Source: Lathyrus oleraceus (taxonomy: Eukaryota; Streptophyta; Magnoliopsida; Fabales; Fabaceae). Taken from it: a stretch of DNA of 64,000 nt. The position numbers and the translations under genes were made by a program. How positions within the stretch are numbered: the stretch's first letter is position 1; every line of letters begins with the position of its first letter. The DNA lies in contig NC_066579.1 in assembly GCF_024323335.1 (NCBI RefSeq), forward strand, positions 129,135,854 through 129,199,853. The letters are read 5' to 3'. Shown one piece after another: positions 47,079-58,725 of the stretch. Below the pieces are notes generated by a model, which was not told the origin of the DNA, did not search any database, and was given only the letters and a program-made list of their open reading frames with translations.

Positions 47079-47575
47079 CTACCATATGAGGACACCACAA
47101 AACCTCTTTCAGAATCTTGGGCCTAGCAGTATGAATTTGAACTGAAAATTTCTTAAGAATCATAAACTCCCTCATGTCGGGATCGGCAGTGGCGTTGCAC
47201 TTGTTCTCAGTCAAAGAAGTCAAAGAAAAAAAATAAGTACAAGAAGTCTTCCAAGAAATAGAAATATCCTTTAAATAGGCCTGGTTTCGAGCATGCCAAA
47301 TTACCTTCACCGCATTTACTATGGTAACACGAATCACAGTTTTACACTGGGCAGTAACACAACTATTCATGATTGTTTTTTGTAGTCCTTCAAACAAGAA
47401 ATATGAAAACCAATATCAAGTAAATTCTTCAACCAGTTCCAAATAGAAGTAGCATACCTACACGAAAAAAGAGATGGTTCAGGCTTTCCTCTCATCCCTG
47501 ACCACCGTAACACACCCTCACTGACACCATCGACCCACCATTGTGAATCCTCATAGTCCTCCATCATTTTCTGAT
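47079..47575 (-). pseudogene. LINE (non-LTR retrotransposon) ORF2 C-terminal fragment
   Basis: The minus strand shows a zinc-binding RT-tail motif (EPSLFSCRYATSIWNWLKNL) followed after a stop by CKTVIRVTIVNAVKVIWHARNQ. It ends at the start of an RNase H-like segment (EVLWCPHMVEINNKG). This order is typical of plant L1-type ORF2 C-termini. It is broken by stops and cut off at the array edge. Assignment rests on short motifs. Confidence 0.65.
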
Positions 47576-47589
47576 AGGTTCACATTTTC

Positions 47590-47880
47590 TTGAGTTTAAG
47601 AACTACGTCTCAATGTGAAGCTGTTAATGCATTTATTAAGAGTTATGGCAAGAAGGAAAACTTCATTTTTGAATTTATGCACAATTTGGAGCAGGCTTTG
47701 AGAGAGTCTAGAAATTATGAATTGGTTGACAATTTTAAATCAAAGTTTTCAGAACCACCTGTGCTGACAACTCACATACCTTTGATTGAGAGTGGTGTCA
47801 CTAAAATTTATACAATGGAGATTTTTAAAGAAGTTAAAGATGAAATTGTGAAGGTTGGTGCAATGATTGTTAAGAGATGA
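47590..47880 (+). pseudogene. FAR1/MULE transposase fragment, flanking paralogue
   Basis: 96 open codons with TTSQCEAVNAFIKSYGKKEN, LEQALRESRNYELVDNFKSK and KIYTMEIFKEVKDEIVK. It shares the second half with the array copies but extends further upstream into the TTSRCE..N-type motif of FAR1-related proteins, and stops at IVKR. Diverged from the array copies (FSEPPVLTTHIPLIESGV), so not part of the recent amplification. Confidence 0.82.
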
Positions 47881-48333
47881 TGGTAAAGTATAATACTTAT
47901 AATCTTGTTTTAAAGAGAAAATAAAAAAATAACAGTTTATAACCAATTTTCCTGTGTTTTTATTATTTTTCTTATTTTCTATCCTTGTGGATTTCTTATC
48001 TATCAAAAAAATCAATTATACTTTTAATTCCGATATTATTTTCACAACATATAATATTTAAAATCCTAAAATATTAGATGTAACAAAAAAAAATCATAAA
48101 CGCAACAATTCGATAATCAAAATAGATAAAGTATCAATGTTATATATCACACTTCCTATCCTATAGATCATATTAATGCATAAAAAATCATTACAATAAT
48201 GAGATAAATTATAACACCTCACTAGATTCACCCATGTTTGATTTAAAAATGTGTATTATTTTTAACAATTGTATTTTATTTTTGTTTTAGACTCTGAATC
48301 ACATCCATATCTCAAGTGTTCTAAACATAATTT
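47881..48333. other. Non-coding interval downstream of the pectinesterase gene
   Basis: AT-rich; it presumably contains the 3' UTR of the minus-strand gene. Nothing else recognised. Confidence 0.5.
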
Positions 48334-49868
48334 CTAAGCAGAATATGGAATCCTTAAAGCCATTCTTTGAGCTAGCCATGGTTTTTGAGGTTCTGGATCA
48401 ATGAAGCTATGCATCAAAAACTCTTCAACTTCTTTATCCTTTAACACTCTAGCCCATTTCACCCTTTTCGAAGGAACAAAACCCAGTCCAAAACACCTGT
48501 AATTTCAACGAACAAATGCATTTTGTAATTCAAAATGAAAGAGTCTTATATTTAGTGACAAAGATATTATAACGCTGAATGGAGAAATTATGGACCTGTA
48601 TTCATAGAAGCAAGCACTTCTTTCATTTTCAACATTCCCCCAATTATTCCAACCATCATGTTTGATACATTGATCCATATAAGTATACGCAAATACCACT
48701 CTTCCATAAGGTCCCCATGGCCTTCCAAGATATGCATATGAACTTCCTCTGTTGCCCGTGATAACACATCTGCAATGACACAAACACCCTATAATGTAAG
48801 ATCGAATTGGTGAGACTTTGGATCATGGTTCAATAGGTTCGATCATGATTGAACTAAGTGACTACAATAAGTTGAGTCTAGTATCTGTATCTGTGTCTGT
48901 GTCAGTGCTACATAGATCATAACCAAATTACACTAAACATGGATATATATACCTCAAAAATACAAAACCAGTTTTTTCATGTGGAGATTTTCTGCTTTGT
49001 GCAGTTATGAACCCCGCAGACTTGCAATGGATATGACAATGCTCCAAGAGTGCAGTGCTATTACCAAAAATGAAATCCACACTTCCTTCAATATAACAAT
49101 CTTTCATATATAGCTTGCCATAATGTAAATACAGTGTGTCCTGCATCATATTCATAACCATGAAAAAGTTTATTCCCTTATCTTTAGCAAAATACTATAT
49201 AAAATTCATCAAATTTTTCATAGAAGTTACCTGCCATCCAAGGAACCTGCAATTGTAGAATGCACATCGATCTGCTGTTACTCTAACTGCCACTGCTTGT
49301 CCTGAACCCTGCCATGAAAAAAATAATAGGAAAGAGAATGATCAATATATAAGGTATGTTCAGTCAGAAAACCAAGGTTTAGAACAAACAAGTGTGTCCA
49401 CAAAACAACAATCAAGTTTAAAACCAAAAAAAACAGTATGATATACCTGAGGAGAAGAATTCTCAAACGTAATATTCTCAGCAATAAAATCTTCCCCTTC
49501 CACAATAGTACTTCCACAACCAAAAGTCCCATTCCCTATCACCTTACAACCCTACAAAAAGTTTGAATTTTGACACAATCCCACTTCACTAAACAAAAGA
49601 AACATCAAGAAATTCATGAACCTACTTGATGGTGATCAATTTTATTGGCAGTGTTGTTCCATGTCAGAACAGTATCTCCAGGAAACAAACCAGCAAAAGT
49701 GATCAAGTTCTTGGTTTTTGGAACATATAGTGGCTGCCGGTAGGTTCCCGGCGATATCCTTATCACCGTCCGGCGAGTGTTGCCGAGTGGTACTGCATCA
49801 ATGGCTTCTTGTACAGTTCTGTAGTTTCCAGTTCCATCTTGTGACACTGTCAACATAAAAGGTGCCAT
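48334..49868 (-). CDS. PME31: Pectinesterase, PME31-type, six exons, 316 aa
   Basis: Joined minus-strand exons 49626-49868, 49447-49551, 49231-49308, 48953-49140, 48596-48769 and 48334-48496 give 951 bp, all with GT/AG introns and in frame. The enzyme removes methyl esters from pectin. Residues in order: [20 protein letters not shown], the [20 protein letters not shown] strand, GSGQAVAVR (catalytic-site Gln), GWQDTLY (second Gln and Asp), [13 protein letters not shown] (catalytic Asp), [14 protein letters not shown] (Arg, Trp) and DGWNNWG. It ends RIPYSA, closely like Arabidopsis PME31 (At3g29090, 317 aa). As in that group there is no PMEI pro-region and no obvious N-terminal signal peptide, so an unusual location is possible. 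The gene sits alone among mobile-element remains and looks functional. Confidence 0.95.
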
Positions 49869-49888
49869 TATTTGTATCTATTGTTTTT

Positions 49889-49903
49889 GTGTGTGTGTGT
49901 GTG
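49889..49903. repeat. GT microsatellite in the PME31 5' UTR region
   Basis: (GT)7-8 lies 21-35 bp upstream of the start codon (CA repeat on the coding strand), so it is probably transcribed within the 5' UTR. Confidence 0.8.
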
Positions 49904-50388
49904 AGTATTTGTGAATTGTTGTGAATGTCGAATATGGTTCGTTGCGGACATAAAACGCAGAGAAGGAAAAAGACATGCAGACAAAGAATCTAGGAGAGAT
50001 AAGAGATTCTGTTATGCTATGTTCTATTTTCTCTCTTTTGTCAACAACAAATATGTAATAAAAGTTCTGTTTTTTTCTTTTTCTACTAAGCATGATGCAT
50101 TTGATTTTTCTTGTAATGGTAATGGAGTTGGTTTTCATAATCATGCTTGATTTTTTATTTATTTTTTTGTAATTGTGATGGAGTTGGTTTTCATAATCAT
50201 GCATAAGCTACCATCCAGAATTTATGATGAAACTCTATCATGTTTAACTCATGATGAGAAACAAAATACAATCTCAACAATTTTTTCTGTCTATAGAGTT
50301 TAACAAAAACTTTTTCAAGCACATATCTTAAGAAAACTGAGAGCTACATTAAATAATTTCTTAAACAAAATTTTATTTTACCGTCCTG
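49904..50388. other. Upstream region of PME31
   Basis: No gene seen. It contains a tandem duplication: TTGTAATGGTAATGGAGTTG plus TTTTCATAATCATGC occurs at about 50111 and again, slightly changed, at about 50169. The region should include the pectinesterase promoter; I could not place a clear TATA box. Confidence 0.5.
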
Positions 50389-52059
50389 TTGAATAAGTCC
50401 AAACAAAGAACAAGACACGTGCCTGCAAGGTTGCAAGAATGTGTGTTTACATCAGATGATGTGGTCAATGAAGAAGGTGAGCGGGTACATTATGCTTTCT
50501 ACCCAGATGTCGAACCTGTCAATGCAGTTAAGGCATTCAAAGATTCGAAGTGGATGAAAGGAAAGGACGAAGTGCTGAAGTCAATCGAAGTCAACAACAG
50601 TTGGTCACTTGTCGAATTGCCCCAAGACAAGAAGGCAATCAATGTGAAGTGGGTATACAAGGTGAAGTTGAATCCCAGAGGAGAAGTGACTCGACATTAG
50701 GCGAGACTTGTGGCGAAAGGATTTCTTCAGAAAGAAGGAATCGACTTCGATGAAGTTTTTGCACCTGTAGCTAGGATCGAAACAATCAGGTTGGTTGTTG
50801 GTCTAGCAAACATGAACAACTAGCAGATATATCAGATGAACGTGAAATGTGCATTCCTGAATGGCCCCTTAGAAGAAGAAGTTTATGTTGCACAACCAAT
50901 TGGATTTGTGAAACAAGGTGAAGAAAGAAAAATGTACAGGCTGCATAAAGCCTTGTACGGACTTAAAAAAACTCCAAGAGCTTGGAACAAGAACATAGAT
51001 GGCTTTCTAAGGGAGAAGGAAATTGTGAAGTGAAAATCTGAACATGGAGTATATTGAAGAAGAAGCAAGAGTGAATTGCTTATACTATATCTCTATGTCG
51101 ATGACCTGTTGATAAGAGATAGCTGCAAGAAGGAGATCGAAGACTTCAAAGGTGATCTCAACAAGGAATTCGAAATGTCAGATCTGGGTGACATTTCATA
51201 TTTCCTTGACATCGAATTCTACTAGAGTGGTAGAGGTTAGATGATGCATCAAAGAAGGTATGCAGGCGAAATTCTCAAGAGATTTGAGATGCAAGACTGC
51301 AACCCAACTTCGACTCCAGCTGAACCCAGATTACAATTGTCGAAAGATTCAGATGAAGATGATGTCGATCCAACCCAATACAGAAGACTTATTGGGTCAC
51401 TTCGATACTTTTGTCACACAAGGCCTGACTTAGCATACAATGTAGGTATGGTGAGTAGGTTCATGCAGAAGCCAAATGTATCACATCTAGCAGCGGCGAA
51501 GAGGATACTAAGGTATCTGAAAGGAACTCTCGACTATGGTATTTTGTTTCCTGCAACTGATGAAGGAAAAGAATGCAAATTAGTGGGATACACCGACTCA
51601 AGTTGGTGTAGTGATGTTGAGGATCGAAAATCCACAGCGGGCTATGTGTTTACACTAGGTGGTGCACCAGTTGCTTGGAGTTCGAGAAAAGATCCAATAG
51701 TGGCATTATCATCGTGCGAAGCAGAATACATAGCTGCTTCTCTTTGTGCATATTAAGCAACATGGATGGTGAATCTGGTTGAAGAGATAACAGCGAAGAG
51801 TTATGGAGTAATTACCATGAAGATCGACAGCATGTCAGCTATCAATCTGGCAAAGAATTCGAAAGCACATGGTCGAAGCAAGCACATCGAGATGAGGTTC
51901 CATTATCTTCGAGAGCAGGTAGCAGATGGGAAGATGAATGTGGAACACTGCAGAACTGAGAATCAGATTGCAAACACCATGACGAAGAGAGTGTCGGTCG
52001 AAGTGTTCAGAAGGCTAAGAGCTATGATGAATGTGGATATTTTAGACACAATGAATTAG
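50389..52059 (+). pseudogene. Ty1/copia pol remnant: reverse transcriptase and RNase H
   Basis: Runs from VHYAFYPDVEPVNAVKAFKD and NVKWVYKVKLNPRGEVTRH through [32 protein letters not shown] and [17 protein letters not shown]. The catalytic YVDDLLI follows at about 51097, then RRLIGSLRYFCHTRPDLAY and VGYTDSSW. RNase H ends at HGRSKHIEMRFHYLRE and ENQIANTMTK. Gag, protease and integrase are absent (5' truncation). Stops after TRH, MNN, EIVK, EFY, GRG and LCAY, and a frameshift near 51050, make it inactive. The Tork/Tnt1-like side of copia is a guess. Confidence 0.92.
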
Positions 52060-52065
52060 GTGATG

Positions 52066-52424
52066 TGTTGAATTGTAATTCCTTGTGTCGAAGCAGGTTG
52101 CTCGACAGAGCAAGGAAGTGTCGAACCACCTAATGTGTTAAGTAGTGCTAGCTATTTTGGGCTTTTATAGTTTTGGATTTGACTTGAGGTCCAAGTTAAC
52201 CTAAAATCTATAAATAGAGGGAGTAACCCTTATTTTTATAACAGAGATGAATAGAGTATTCATAACATATTGTATTCACAGTATTTTACAGTTACAAAGT
52301 GAATAAATTTTCCACAATTTGTGGGCAGAGAGAAACTCTACAAAATTTTATTTACACTCTTTCTTTCTCCATTGTTCTTCTCTTTTTGTTATCATTGTGT
52401 GGGTAATAACAATCCTGTCCAACA
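52066..52424 (+). repeat. 3' LTR of the truncated Ty1/copia element
   Basis: Starts TGTTGAATTGTAATTCC seven bases after the pol stop region and ends CCTGTCCAACA. It contains CTATAAATAG (TATA box, about 52209). After the LTR the sequence is homologous to unit position 7484 onward, so the element inserted into that segment. No 5' LTR is left. Confidence 0.85.
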
Positions 52425-53312
52425 AAAATAAATTTTATAGGTGTAAAGGGTGTGTAAATGAATTTGATGTTTATTTTCCCATATATAGACCGATTTTGTG
52501 GTATTTGTGGGCTTATAACCTTTTATAGCAAGATAGTGGTTTAATGAGACATATGTTGGTGTTTTACTTGTTTTGTGATCTAAAAGTATTATTCAATTAT
52601 TCACATTGATTAAGTATTTTTTTGGGCATAACTTATCGTTCATATTTGTCCGATCCTCTAACCTCTTATATTTTGATCTTGATTTAATTATTTGTGAAGT
52701 TATAGACATAATAGTTGATCATATTTTTATTGGATCTTCACAAATATTTTTGTCACGAGGCAAAAAAAAATTTAATTATTATTCCAAAATGTTTATAAAA
52801 CAAACTTTAATAAAAAAAATAAATAATTAAAATAAAGAAATTAAAATCTTAGAAAATATGAGCGTAGAAATTTTTAGAAAGTTTGTAGTAAGGTTGATAC
52901 GTAAAACACTGTTCACAAACACACAAGATAAACATGAGCCAATTTTGTTGTTCTTCTAAATGAAACCCATCTTTCTCGTTCCACTTTTTAGGGTAATTTA
53001 TAACTGTTTTCTGTTTTTCAGTTTTGTTAAGATTCTGTTTCCATTAATATATTGATTTTCTCTTTCAAAATTCAGTTTGTTTTTTCAATTAAGATAAGAT
53101 CCTACCACCTTAATAGGAAAATCTCTTAATTCTCCATGATTTGTGCGCTAGGTTTTTGACCTGGTTTCTAAAACAATTCCATTATTCAGGTTTAAATAGA
53201 AACCTAAACCTCACTGTTTTTTTATTACACTTCATTACTTCACTTTCATACAATTTTTCTTTTTTTATTACATTTCATTACTTCACTTTCATACAATTTT
53301 TCTGTTCAAAAC
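52425..53312. other. Diverged paralogue of unit 7484-8613 (upstream region of BED gene)
   Basis: Matches the array spacer in patches (AAATAAATTTTATAGGTGTA; CCATATATAGACCGATTTT), then the promoter-proximal region with CAGGTTTAAATAG. It has its own gaps, and a ~43-bp tandem duplication at about 53221-53302 (TTCATTACTTCACTTTCATA repeated). Confidence 0.8.
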
Positions 53313-53774
53313 ATGAGTTCTAACTCTTCCGTTGCTTCTAACTCTATTGATTCTTTCAATGAAAATGATAGCGTGGATTCTAAGATAACTCTGCCAAAGA
53401 ATGTTGTTGATGTGGTTATGGAGCATAATATTCAACTTGACGAAGGTCTACGACTAGGTTGTCGATATTGTGATGATTACTTGGCAACTTGTGGGGGTTA
53501 CCATTTCTTATGTCACTTGGCTGGAACTGAAAATCATGTTAAAGCTTGCGAGGGTATTCCGAAAGAGGTGAAGAAGGAAGTGTTGGACATTTTTAGTGCT
53601 TTCCAAGAGAGTAACGCGAAGGTGTGTGTTAGGGTTGGTGAAAAAAGAAAGTGCAATGAAATGACTGTTGAGAGCTCTAGAGATGTTTCCAAGAGGAGGA
53701 GGAGAACGAACTCTCGAGCCATCGCGAGTAGCATGTCGAGCAATCGCGATACCGCTCAATGCAGTAAAAAGTGA
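53313..53774 (+). CDS. BED zinc-finger protein, 153 aa, intact finger
   Basis: This is the complete relative of the array genes. The Ser/Asn-rich N-terminus (MSSNSSVASNSID) is followed by VVMEHNIQLDEGLRLGCRYC, then GGYHFLCHLAGTENHVKAC. This gives C-x2-C...H-x10-C as in plant hAT-associated BED fingers. EVKKEVLDIFSAFQES and a basic tail (SKRRRRTNSR) follow, suggesting a nuclear DNA-binding protein. No transposase catalytic or dimerisation domain follows, so it is a domesticated or orphaned N-terminal piece. It starts at the ATG after the AT-rich leader. Confidence 0.68.
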   Translation: MSSNSSVASNSIDSFNENDSVDSKITLPKNVVDVVMEHNIQLDEGLRLGCRYCDDYLATCGGYHFLCHLAGTENHVKACEGIPKEVKKEVLDIFSAFQESNAKVCVRVGEKRKCNEMTVESSRDVSKRRRRTNSRAIASSMSSNRDTAQCSKK

Positions 53775-55409
53775 TGATGAATTTAAGTCTATGTGTGATT
53801 TGGTTTCAAGACACGGTTTAGGGTTTGAGTTATCTTATTTAGAATGATATTATGAGTTTACTATTGTTGTTTACTATAGCTTAATTTGTTGAATTTCATT
53901 GATATGTTCCCTTTTCTCTACTGTCATGATCATTCATCTTATGTAAAATAACGACATTCCATGAATGAATAATAAATTATGTTTACCGTTCTTTTTTTCT
54001 CTATTACATTTTTAGTTTTGATTTTAAGTATCATTTGTTTTAATGTTTAATTATTTAATCATTTTTTAAGGAGTCAGCTTGTTAGTTTTCTATCATCTTC
54101 AATTTTCACCAAATAAACTTGTTTCTTATTAAACACTTTGGTTATGGCTCTCCTCTTTTTTTTTTACAAACATGCATGGATTAAAGATCAAACTCATGAT
54201 TCTATTTTCAAGTTACCAGATTTAAAGCATCTCCATTCTTGACTAATTATTTGATATAAAAAATTGATTAACAATTGCAAAGGTATAAATAATTTTTTAT
54301 CCGAATAGTTCATATTTACATGAACAAATTCATATTTTAATCAACTGTAGTTGCACTTTCAAACCCCAAAATAATTGTTGTTAGTAACCGAGTCAGATAA
54401 TTTAGTTTGTGTGAGCAATTCTTTTATAGATTTATAGCATAAAAAAGGTATTTTCTTTATATTTAGTTATAAAGCTCTTACAATCTTTTTATCCTTTAAT
54501 ATAATTTTTTTTACAATTATTATTTTCACAAATATATCCCTTATTAAACCTATTAATATATTTTGAAATACAAAACTTAAGTATATCTATAAATATATAT
54601 TAACTCACTAATAGTTAATCACAAAAAAATACATAATAATTATACTAATAATTATTCTTAATAATATTTGATTGAGAATTTATGGAGAGAGTACATATTA
54701 TCTTTTAAACATTATTGGTAGTTAGTTGTTTAGAAATTACATAGTTTTTGTTAATTTTTTTAAAAATTTGTCAAATTCAAAAGAAATTTTGTTAATGATT
54801 TTCTATGGTTTAAAGAATATATATAATTTCTATAAAAAAAATACAAAAAAGATGATATTGATATGTTAAATTATTAATAATTTAGAATATATAAATTAGT
54901 CTAATATATGGTTAATAAATGCTACGCTCATTATTGTAGATTTGTAAAATAATTGTAAGATAGAAATGACTAATTAACATGGTAGGATTTACCATAATAC
55001 TCCAATTTGACATTTTAAACGGGGGCACATGCCCACATAGTATTTAATGTAGCTTTGTCCCTCACTGTTGTTTCATCTTCAAACACTTAATCTTATTTCT
55101 GCTAATATCATCCACAAATAAAAAATAAAATAGTTACGAAAAAGATTAAACTGAACAATTACTATATTATTCTATTTAACATGTTTCAAAGTTCTGTCGG
55201 TATAGTAGAGTAGTCTACAATTGTCCTTTTTCTCTTTAAGATTATTTTTCTCTCTTAACTCTTGTTTCTTCTCAAACTCAGTTACATTATTTGAATTTGA
55301 AAAAACTATGCACACACGGTTATTTCTTTTCTCTATGAATCTCACCATCCAAGTATATATCACTTATATCTGGGATAAATAAATGCTCAATAGGGGATGA
55401 TATTAATGA
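53775..55409. other. AT-rich non-coding interval
   Basis: The first ~330 bp are diverged relatives of the array's BED 3' flank (GCTTGTTAG..TCTTCAATTTT at the end). Beyond 54105 I see only AT-rich sequence with short direct repeats and no supportable gene. Confidence 0.6.
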
Positions 55410-55598
55410 CACTACAAGAAAGAAGTCAGATTGTCAGGAATTAAACCCCTCATTATGCCAAAAAAAAATTCGTAATAATAAAATTTGTTAGGGGTAGGAA
55501 CCCCTGACAAAAATACTTGTAGCATATTTTTGCAAAGGGTTTAACTTCTCAATATGCATGACAACATTGACATTGCTTTAATTCCTCGCTGCGACAAA
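55410..55598 (+). mobile_element. CACTA transposon terminus, interrupted by a copia LTR
   Basis: CACTACAAGAAAGAAG starts at 55410, followed by subterminal motifs (GGAATTAAACCCCTC; GTTAGGGGTAGGAACCCCTGAC). A copia LTR begins at 55599. It is a different CACTA family member from the one in the array. The other end was not found. Confidence 0.65.
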
Positions 55599-55768
55599 TG
55601 TTGAATGTAACTCAACATTAAAATTAGTTTAGTTTTAAGTTTTATTTATTTTTGAATTTGAATTTACATTTAATGTGAATTTGAGTTGAATTTGGATGTT
55701 TATATAAACCCAGATGTATTTGCATTTGTAACATAATTCAGTTCTTCATTTTTTAGAAAAGCTAGTTA

Positions 55769-55840
<72 letters not shown>

Positions 55841-55900
55841 ATATTCATATTCTCTAATTTGTGTGCATTGTTAATGGAGGTTCATTGTTGAACTCCAACA
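55599..55900 (+). repeat. 5' LTR of a Ty1/copia element
   Basis: 302 bp, starting TGTTGAATGTAACTC and ending GAACTCCAACA. It is followed by a primer site related to initiator Met tRNA (TTGGCATCCGGAGCTCCGG, at 55902). It contains a (CT)34 microsatellite. Confidence 0.82.
55771..55838. repeat. (CT)34 microsatellite in a copia LTR
   Basis: An uninterrupted CT run of 68 bases, likely transcribed as part of the LTR R/U5. Confidence 0.98.
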
Positions 55901-56090
55901 GTTGGCATCCGGAGCTCCGGTTCTGATTCTGGAACGGGAAACACGGGTGCACGTGAGGTGTGTGATTGATTTTATTTCTAAAATTCACATTAAATTAAAG
56001 TTCGAAATCAAACAAAATCACATTTCTTGAGCTGCGGGATTGGGAAACATGAGTGTTGGTGAGAATTGAGTGATTTGTACAAGAACAAAG

Positions 56091-56777
56091 ATGAACGGAG
56101 AAAATGGTAGCTTGAACATAACGCTTTTAGTATTTGATGGAAATAATTGGAATCGGTGGATAATTCAGATGTGTGTGTTGTTTGTAGCTCAAGATTTTCT
56201 TGATCTCGTCAATGACGGTTACACGCCGATTGCAGAAAATGCAACAAAAGCGCAGAGAAATGAAAAATGTGACACGAGGAAGAATGATCAAAAGGAATAT
56301 CTATATATCCGTCAGTGTATGGATACGAGTGTGTTTAAGAAGATTGGTGACGCGACAAAGGCGAAGGCGATGTGCGATACACAAGTGCAGTGTTATGGTG
56401 GCGAAACCTTAGTTAAGAAGGTGAAGTTACAATCCATGCATAATCGATATGAGAATCTCATCATGAAGGACAACGAGAAGGTACGTGAATACATCTCTAG
56501 AGTGATTGTGGTCACAAAGTTGATGAAGGCTTGTGGAGAAACGCTCTCTGAACAAGTTATTATTGAGAAGGTACTGAGATCACTCACTCCTCAATTTGAT
56601 TACATAGTTGTAGCTATTGAACATTCTAAAGATACCAGTACCATGAGAATTGAAGAACTTCAGAGCAGTCTAGAGGCGCAAGAGTTGCGACTGACTAAGA
56701 GGAACTCTGAAAGGGAGCCTGAGCGGGATCTGAAATCTTTTTTTGTCAAGAAGAACAAGAAGCAAGCATGGTCGTAG
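56091..56777 (+). CDS. Ty1/copia gag (UBN2-type), 228 aa
   Basis: Open frame beginning MNGENGSLNITLLVFDGNNW. It shows typical copia Gag features: FDGNNWNRWIIQM, the AWD-like region changed to MCDTQVQCYGG, KVKLQSMHNRYENLIMKDNE, and KVLRSLTPQFDYIVVAIEHS. The zinc knuckle lies after the stop at 56775 and is degenerate (CYSFNKFGHFATDYW, two of four ligands changed). The upstream in-frame ATG (56070) is less likely because similarity starts at MNGENG. Confidence 0.75.
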   Translation: MNGENGSLNITLLVFDGNNWNRWIIQMCVLFVAQDFLDLVNDGYTPIAENATKAQRNEKCDTRKNDQKEYLYIRQCMDTSVFKKIGDATKAKAMCDTQVQCYGGETLVKKVKLQSMHNRYENLIMKDNEKVREYISRVIVVTKLMKACGETLSEQVIIEKVLRSLTPQFDYIVVAIEHSKDTSTMRIEELQSSLEAQELRLTKRNSEREPERDLKSFFVKKNKKQAWS

Positions 56778-58725
56778 AACAAAAGAAAGTTTGGTGGTGT
56801 TCAAAATTCAAAATTCTCTAATCTAGATGAGAAGAAACACAAGAGTGTTTAGAAGGAAAATGAGAAGTTTGATAAGAGCAGTGTTCAATGTTATAGTTTT
56901 AATAAGTTTGGCCATTTTGCTACTGATTATTGGCTAAACAAGTCAAGAAAGGCTGAAAAGGCTAATATAGTTAGAGGAGATTATGATGTTGAACCTGTGT
57001 TATTAATGGCATCTGAGAATGAAGGTGAAAAGATGGTAGACTTGTGGTATAGGACACTAGATGCTCAAATCACCTAACTGAAAATAAGAAATAGTTGGTT
57101 GATATTGACTCTGGTAAAACGACCAAAATTAGATGTGCTGATGATAAGTATCTGAATGCTAAAGAAATGGGAAATGTCATAGTAACTCTGAAGAATGGTA
57201 ATATTGCACTGATTCAAGATGTGTGGTATGCACCTGACATGAAAAGAAATCTGATGAATGTAGGTTAGCTGATTGAAAAAGGTATTTCAGTAACCATGAA
57301 GGACAATCTCTTGAAGTTGTATGGGTGTAATCAGAAATTGATTATGAAGTCTGAATACATAAGGAATATGACATTCAAGGTGAATGTGAAAACTATAGAC
57401 TCTCAATTCCTTAATGCAACAAGTTTTGTAAAGGAATGTGAGTTGTAGCACAAGAGATTAGGGAATTTAAACTTCAGAAGCTTAGGGCATCTGAGTTCAA
57501 ATAAGTTGGTTCATGGAATTCCAAAAATTGTGGCACCAGATAAATCATGTGATGTATGCATGAGAGGAAAACAACCAAGATTTCCATTCTTATCACAAAT
57601 GCATCCAAGAGCAAAGCATGATTTGCGTGTGGTTCATTCTGATGTATGTGGGCCATTTCCAGTACCTTCACTTGGAGGGAACAAGTACTTTGTGTCATTT
57701 ATGGATGAGTTCACCAAAACGACATGGGTAGCCCACATAAAGTTCAAACACGAGGAGTTTTCTAAATTCAAGAAGTTCAGAGATAAGGCTGAGAATTAGA
57801 ATGGATAGTTTGTTTGAAGATTATCAGACCTGATGGTGAAGGTGAGTTCAACTCTATAGAGTTCAAGAAGTACTGTAAGGATAATGGAATAAAGCATGAA
57901 GTTATCGCTCCATACACTCATAAACACAATGGCCTTGCTGAAAGAAGGAACATAAATTTGCTTGATATGACAAGGAACATGCTGAAAGAGAAGAATTTTC
58001 CTCATACATTGAAGGGTGAAGTTGTTGCCGCTTCAGTATATGTACTCAACAGATGTCTAACAACAAAGTTAAAGGAAGTTGTTCCTATTTAGAAGTGGAT
58101 TGGAAGTAAGCAAAGTGTGAGCTTTGAAGAAGTTTGGTTCTGGTTGTTACAAACATGTTTCAAATGCTAAGAGAAGGAAGTTAGATGACAGACATGGGAG
58201 TTGACTATGTTTCCCAAGGACGAGAAAGCCATCAGTGATAGATATACAAGACAAAGCTGAAACCATATAGGGTTAATTTTTAAGTGCAAAGCAAGGTTAG
58301 TAGCTCGAGGATTTCTGTAGAAATATGGTTTACACTAATTTGAAGTGTTTACTCTTGTATCTATACATGAAACAATCATACCGGTGATTGTTATAGATGC
58401 AAATAGGAATTGGCCTCTAATGAATTTATATGTGAATTCAACCTTTTTGAATGTTCCTTTACAAGAGGAAGCTTTGTATGAATTGAGCAAGCTATAATAG
58501 CTTAGAATCTGAAAATTGATTCATTTTTCAAGCTTCAAGGATACAAAAAGTGTGAGATGGAGTATGGTGTATATGTTCAACATACCTTTAGAGGCAATAT
58601 GATTCGGGTGTGTCTTTATGTTGATGATGTATTGCTGACAGGGAGTTGTATTTTTTAGATGAACAATTTCAAGGTGCAGATGAATAAATTTGAGATGATT
58701 AACCTTGGAAATATGGTACAGAATC
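56778..58725 (+). pseudogene. Ty1/copia pol remnant: protease, integrase, partial RT
   Basis: In order: protease-like VDIDSGKTTKIRCADD and DVWYAPDMKRNLMNVG; the integrase zinc region (HKRLGNLN..CDVCMRGKQ); the core VHSDVCGPFPVPSLGGNKYF and, after a break, RPDGEGEFNSIEFKKYCKDN with PYTHKHNGLAERRN. Then come RT fragments CKARLVARGFL, VNSTFLNVPLQEEAL and LYVDDVLLTGSC. Many stops and frameshifts. The element is cut off at about 58725, so RNase H and the 3' LTR are missing. Confidence 0.88.

Noticed and set aside
49904..50204. Frames on both strands upstream of PME31
   Set aside because: Low-complexity, opposite each other, and within the expected promoter/5' UTR region; no family similarity.
55599..58725. 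Possible complete copia element with two LTRs
   Set aside because: No sequence like the 55599-55900 LTR was found after the RT fragment; the element is cut off near 58725.
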